In this document: positions 6,390 through 9,487 of the stretch, one piece after another
How positions within the stretch are numbered: position 1 is the stretch's first letter
Layout of the letters: the number at the start of each line of letters is the position of its first letter
Origin: Leucobacter sp.
GTDB lineage: Bacteria; Actinomycetota; Actinomycetes; Actinomycetales; Microbacteriaceae
DNA length: 9,487 bases
Assembly: GCA_012510755.1 (NCBI GenBank)
Contig: JAAZHL010000347.1
Location: 1-9,487, forward strand
Reading direction: 5' to 3'
Program-made: the position numbers and the translations under genes
The notes under the pieces: model-generated
Database searches by the model: none
Told to the model about the DNA's origin: nothing
The model's input: the letters and a program-made list of their open reading frames with translations, nothing else

Positions 6390-7781
6390 TCAGATGACAG
6401 ACTGCGCAATCAGTTCTTCTTCTGTTTGGCCACGCACGATCATGCGAGCCTCACCCTCGCGCACCGCCACCACAGGCGGCCGGGGCACATAGTTATAGTT
6501 GCTCGACATTGACCAGCAATAGGCACCTGTGGCTGCTACCGCGAGAATATCGGATTCACCAACGTCTGCCGGCAGCAACTCCTGGTGCACAACGATGTCG
6601 CCTGATTCACAGTGCTTCCCCACCACACGCACCAATTGGGCTGGCGCTTCGCTCGCACGGTTAGCAAGCACAGCATGGTAATCAGCACCGTACAGTGCGG
6701 GTCGCAGGTTGGCACTCATGCCACCGTCGACGCTCACATAAAGTCTCTCTGCAAAACCGTTGTACTTGCCCTGGTCTGCCGCATCACCAGTACCTGCCAA
6801 CTGCACGGACTTTGTCGTGCCCACCGTGTACAACGTCACGCCAGCCTGACCGATGATGCTGCGACCAGGTTCAAAAGCCACCTTCGGCAGCGGAATAGCT
6901 GCCTCAGCGCACCCCTGGGCGACAATATCTGCAAGCTCAGCAGCGAGCACCGCGATGTCAGGCACGTCATCAGCCTGTTCAGGCGTATACGCAATACCAA
7001 AGCCACCGCCAAGGTTCAGTTCAGGCACTGGAGCGCCGAGCTTCTCGCCCAGTTCTGCATAGACGCTCAAAAGTCGCTTCGCCGATTCACGAAATGCCGC
7101 CGATGCAAAGATCTGCGACCCGATGTGGCAGTGCAACCCCAAAAATTCGAGGCTGTCGTGAGCCGCAATCTGCTGCGCGACGTCTACCGCGCGTGACATC
7201 GGCAGCCCAAACTTTTGGTCTTCGTGCGCGGTCGACAGAAAATCGTGTGCACCGGCGTGCACACCACTATTGATGCGAAGCCGCACCCGCTGCCGTACAC
7301 CCGCCGCACGCGCAGCCGCCGCAACACGAGCGATCTCTTGCTCGCTGTCGATCACGATTGAACCCACACCAGCAGCCACCGCACGAGCGATCTCTTGCTC
7401 GCTCTTATTGTTTCCGTGAAACCCCAATCGACCCGGGTCTGCACCTGCTGCGAGCGCAACAGCAAATTCACCGCCGGTCGACACGTCAATGTTGAGGCCC
7501 TCGTCGAGCATCCACTTAGCAACCTCAACACACAAGAACGCCTTGCCTGCGTAGTAGACCGTCGCCTCGGTACCTACCCGTTCGAACTCGCGCTGCAGCG
7601 CCTCCCGGGTCAGCCGTGCACGGTCGCGCGCAGCATCTTCATCGACCACATACAGCGGACTTCCAAACTGTGCAACGAGGTCGGTCACAGCCAACCCGCC
7701 GACCTTGACACGGCCACATTCACGGCCGCGCCGTGCAGTTGGCGGAAAGACTCGTTGGTCAATGGCGTTGAGATCAGTCAC
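6390..7781 (-). CDS. lysA: Diaminopimelate decarboxylase
   Basis: This PLP enzyme (fold type III) decarboxylates meso-diaminopimelate to L-lysine, the last step of lysine synthesis, and so draws on the precursor also needed for peptidoglycan. It has 463 residues, normal for actinobacterial LysA. The PLP lysine is K80 in YYAGKAF. HCHIGSQ lies at 217-223, the phosphate-binding glycine loop LNLGGGFG at 255-262 and EPGRS at 304-308. The catalytic cysteine is C391 in CESGD, and the C-terminal NYNYVPRP at 428-435 is typical. The N-terminus (LNAIDQRVFPPTARRG) matches the family start, supporting GTG 7781. No Shine-Dalgarno sequence precedes it; a -10-like hexamer does, suggesting a leaderless mRNA. 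The gene contains an in-frame 22-bp direct repeat. Confidence 0.97.
   Translation of the reverse strand: MTDLNAIDQRVFPPTARRGRECGRVKVGGLAVTDLVAQFGSPLYVVDEDAARDRARLTREALQREFERVGTEATVYYAGKAFLCVEVAKWMLDEGLNIDVSTGGEFAVALAAGADPGRLGFHGNNKSEQEIARAVAAGVGSIVIDSEQEIARVAAAARAAGVRQRVRLRINSGVHAGAHDFLSTAHEDQKFGLPMSRAVDVAQQIAAHDSLEFLGLHCHIGSQIFASAAFRESAKRLLSVYAELGEKLGAPVPELNLGGGFGIAYTPEQADDVPDIAVLAAELADIVAQGCAEAAIPLPKVAFEPGRSIIGQAGVTLYTVGTTKSVQLAGTGDAADQGKYNGFAERLYVSVDGGMSANLRPALYGADYHAVLANRASEAPAQLVRVVGKHCESGDIVVHQELLPADVGESDILAVAATGAYCWSMSSNYNYVPRPPVVAVREGEARMIVRGQTEEELIAQSVI
7325..7403 (-). repeat. Perfect 22-bp in-frame direct repeat within lysA
   Basis: The plus-strand sequence CACGAGCGATCTCTTGCTCGCT occurs exactly at 7325-7346 and again at 7382-7403, 57 bp apart (19 codons). 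It encodes SEQEIAR twice, at LysA residues 127-133 and 146-152. Synonymous positions are also identical. Confidence 0.85.
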
Positions 7782-7788
7782 TCGATCA

Positions 7789-7794
7789 ATTGTA
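7789..7794 (-). promoter_or_regulatory. Candidate -10 element of a leaderless lysA promoter
   Basis: On the minus strand TACAAT (5 of 6 matches to TATAAT) ends 7 nt before the lysA GTG at 7781, so transcription would begin at or next to the start codon. The gap of 39 bp between the DUF2993 gene and lysA contains no Shine-Dalgarno sequence. No good -35 hexamer is visible at 17-18 bp spacing, which is common for actinobacterial promoters. Confidence 0.5.
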
Positions 7795-7820
7795 GGCGTA
7801 ACCGCGCCCTGCAGGTTTCG

Positions 7821-8663
7821 CTACTGATCGTCGGCGCAAGTGCCCGGCTGCAGCTTGTCAGGGTTCGAAAGAATGTCTGGGGCGAGACGCGCGGTGGCTG
7901 TTGCCACTTCACCGCCGCGCAGCGAGGGGACGAATGTCAGATCGGTCAGGGTGAGGCCCTTTGGCAATCGATCGCGAACGCAGACCGTGTGCACGTCAAG
8001 CACCGCTGCCGCAGCTTCACCGAGCAACGGACGTAGCTCTTCGGCGCTCAGGTTGAAACCTGCGGCATTCACCCCAGTGGGTTCAATCAACAGGTCGCCG
8101 CCACTCACCGAAGCTTTGATGCTTGCGGTGACCGTCGCCTCAACCCCGAAGAGTTCAATCGAGCGGCCCACAATCAATTCGCCGCCCAGAATCTCGCCAG
8201 AATCTGCCATACCGTTCGTCACCAGGCTCACCACAGCGCCCATGCTGCTCGATGGCACCGTGACCGAAGCTTCAGCACCGAGAATATCCCCGTTAGCCGT
8301 GTTGAATGGCACCGAGTCAGCACTCGCCCTCAGCGTTGTCTCAATGCCGTCGAACACGAGCGCATCAGGCACCTCAACCTCAATCGGCCCCACACGACCT
8401 GACAGCGCGGGAAGCAATGCAGAGCCGAGAAGTTCAACGTCTACGGGATGTGAAGCAGGTAGGCCAAATTGGTCACGAATTTGTGAGGCGACAATGTTGG
8501 GAATAATCACACGCAACGCGAGCTCAGCGCACCCGACGAGCAGGGCGAGCACCACAATTGCCCAAATCACACGGCGCACCCAAGCGCGCCTGCGTGGTTG
8601 CGCTTCGAACTCACTCGGCGCACCGAGCACGTCAGTCAGCTTGGTCGTCTCGACGTTGTTCAT
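7821..8663 (-). CDS. DUF2993 (LmeA-like) membrane-anchored envelope protein
   Basis: The protein has 280 residues from ATG 8663, whose ATGA overlaps the argS stop; an in-frame start further upstream would lie deep inside argS. A cytoplasmic basic stretch (RRRAWVRR, about 24-31) precedes a hydrophobic segment (about 32-50). The rest is a predicted extracytoplasmic beta-rich domain of about 225 residues with the DUF2993 pattern of alternating hydrophobic strands. The characterised relative, mycobacterial LmeA, is a cell-envelope phospholipid-binding protein linked to lipomannan maturation; whether that role holds here is inference. LVGC (42-45) formally fits a lipobox, but hydrophobicity continues past the cysteine, so a signal anchor is equally likely. 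C228 and C276 could form a disulfide. The family call comes from overall pattern and remembered context, not a search. Confidence 0.7.
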   Translation of the reverse strand: MNNVETTKLTDVLGAPSEFEAQPRRRAWVRRVIWAIVVLALLVGCAELALRVIIPNIVASQIRDQFGLPASHPVDVELLGSALLPALSGRVGPIEVEVPDALVFDGIETTLRASADSVPFNTANGDILGAEASVTVPSSSMGAVVSLVTNGMADSGEILGGELIVGRSIELFGVEATVTASIKASVSGGDLLIEPTGVNAAGFNLSAEELRPLLGEAAAAVLDVHTVCVRDRLPKGLTLTDLTFVPSLRGGEVATATARLAPDILSNPDKLQPGTCADDQ

Positions 8664-9487
8664 AGCCGTTCTGGCGCAGAAACACCAAGCAAGTCGAGGC
8701 CATTGCGAATCACCTGGCCTGCCGCATCGTTGAGCCACAGCCTCGTGCGATGCAAGTCACCGACCGGCTCGTCACCCTGCGGAATCACGCGGCAGTTGTC
8801 ATACCAACGGTGGTAGTCTGCCGCGAGCTCTTCGAGATACCGTGCAATGCGATGCGGCTCACGCAACTCTGCTGCACCAGACACCACACTCGGGTATTGC
8901 TGCAGCTTACCGAGCAGTTCGGCCTCAGTCTCGTGCGTCAGCAAGCTCGGTTCGAAGCTGCTGCGCTCCACTCCCGCAGCTGCAGCGTTGCGGTCGACCG
9001 CGCAGGTGCGAGCGTGTGCGTACTGCACATAGAACACCGGGTTATCGTTCGTGCGGCTGCGCAGTTTCTCGCCGTGAAGAGCAAGAGGAGAATCAGCCGG
9101 GTAACGGGCAAGCCAATACCGCAGGGCATCGCTGCCGAGCCACTCGAGCAGATCATCGAGTTCAATGATGTTGCCTGCACGCTTCGAGAGACGGGCCCCG
9201 TCCAGATTCACCAGCTGTCCAATCAACACCGTAATATCGGTGTCGATGTTGTCGCCGGCGGCACCAGCGATCGCAGTGAGACGACCGATATACCCATGGT
9301 GGTCAGCGCCCAAGAGATAGATCTTCTCGCCGAACCCGCGATCCTTTTTTGAAAGATAGTAGGCAGCATCTGCCGCGAAGTACGTGTAGATGCCGTTGCC
9401 GCGAGTAAATACGCGGTCTTTATCGTCGCCGAACGCCGTGGTGCGCACCCAACTCGCGTCGTCGGCCTCATACACGTGACCCTGCTC
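8660..9487 (-). CDS. argS: Arginyl-tRNA synthetase, C-terminal half (partial)
   Basis: The enzyme charges tRNA-Arg with arginine using ATP. The visible 275 residues run from the window edge to TGA at 8660-8662; the N-terminal domain and HIGH motif lie outside. The class I catalytic core shows GNGIYTYFAADAAYY, LLGADHHGYIGRL and the KMSKS-loop equivalent LSKRAGN near visible residues 100-106. The DALR-type anticodon-binding domain follows (VFYVQYAHARTCAVDRN) and ends in the usual LLGVSAPERL. The KMSKS equivalent has Leu-Ser-Lys-Arg, an accepted variant. It is the most upstream visible gene of the train and overlaps the DUF2993 gene by 4 bp, consistent with co-transcription. In mycobacteria argS directly precedes lysA. 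Confidence 0.96.
   Translation of the reverse strand, partial: EQGHVYEADDASWVRTTAFGDDKDRVFTRGNGIYTYFAADAAYYLSKKDRGFGEKIYLLGADHHGYIGRLTAIAGAAGDNIDTDITVLIGQLVNLDGARLSKRAGNIIELDDLLEWLGSDALRYWLARYPADSPLALHGEKLRSRTNDNPVFYVQYAHARTCAVDRNAAAAGVERSSFEPSLLTHETEAELLGKLQQYPSVVSGAAELREPHRIARYLEELAADYHRWYDNCRVIPQGDEPVGDLHRTRLWLNDAAGQVIRNGLDLLGVSAPERL

Noticed and set aside
8661..8738. Upstream start giving the DUF2993 protein 25 extra residues (305 in total)
   Set aside because: The extension lies entirely within argS, has an unusual Cys/Arg-rich composition and no ribosome-binding site. The ATGA overlap at 8663 is the normal coupled start.

Overview
The window looks like a piece of an actinobacterial chromosome, most likely from a Microbacteriaceae-type organism (Micrococcales). 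This is inferred from moderately high GC, GTG starts, an Actinobacteria-style Rho with a very long disordered N-terminus, and the gene order argS - DUF2993 - lysA - hom - thrB - rho - prfA. I cannot name the genus. I saw no tRNA, rRNA, CRISPR array, insertion sequence or phage gene.

Layout. Positions 1-140 (+) hold the 3' end of a class III aminotransferase-like gene. Positions 192-716 (+) hold a small three-helix membrane protein with a proline/glutamine/tyrosine repeat N-terminus; its start codon lies inside one arm of a perfect 12-bp inverted repeat. The rest of the window is one minus-strand gene train, converging on the membrane protein gene across a 77-bp gap. In transcription order (right to left) it is argS (partial, 9487-8660), a DUF2993/LmeA-like envelope protein (8663-7821), lysA (7781-6390), hom (6360-5035), thrB (5035-4115), rho (3995-1893) and prfA (1867-794). 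Genes overlap or are closely spaced (ATGA at argS/DUF2993, TGATG at hom/thrB, 25 bp at rho/prfA). The exceptions are 39 bp before lysA and 119 bp before rho.

How the genes fit together. lysA makes lysine from meso-diaminopimelate, while hom and thrB carry the competing aspartate-semialdehyde branch to phosphohomoserine. thrC is not in this window. rho and prfA encode the transcription and translation termination factors, and argS charges tRNA-Arg. A near-consensus -10 hexamer placed 7 nt before the lysA GTG, with no Shine-Dalgarno sequence, suggests a leaderless promoter inside the train. The 119-nt rho leader may carry its own control.

Most notable signal. The Rho protein keeps its RNA-binding fold and the overall ATPase framework. 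It differs from the textbook sequence at the P-loop, Q-loop and R-loop, and it lacks the usual N-terminal helical Rho_N domain. Instead it has about 320 disordered residues carrying six quasi-regular basic patches. Secondary points are the inverted repeat at 160-197, the leaderless lysA signal, an in-frame 22-bp duplication in lysA, and the absence of thrC, rpmE and prmC from a cluster where mycobacteria have them.
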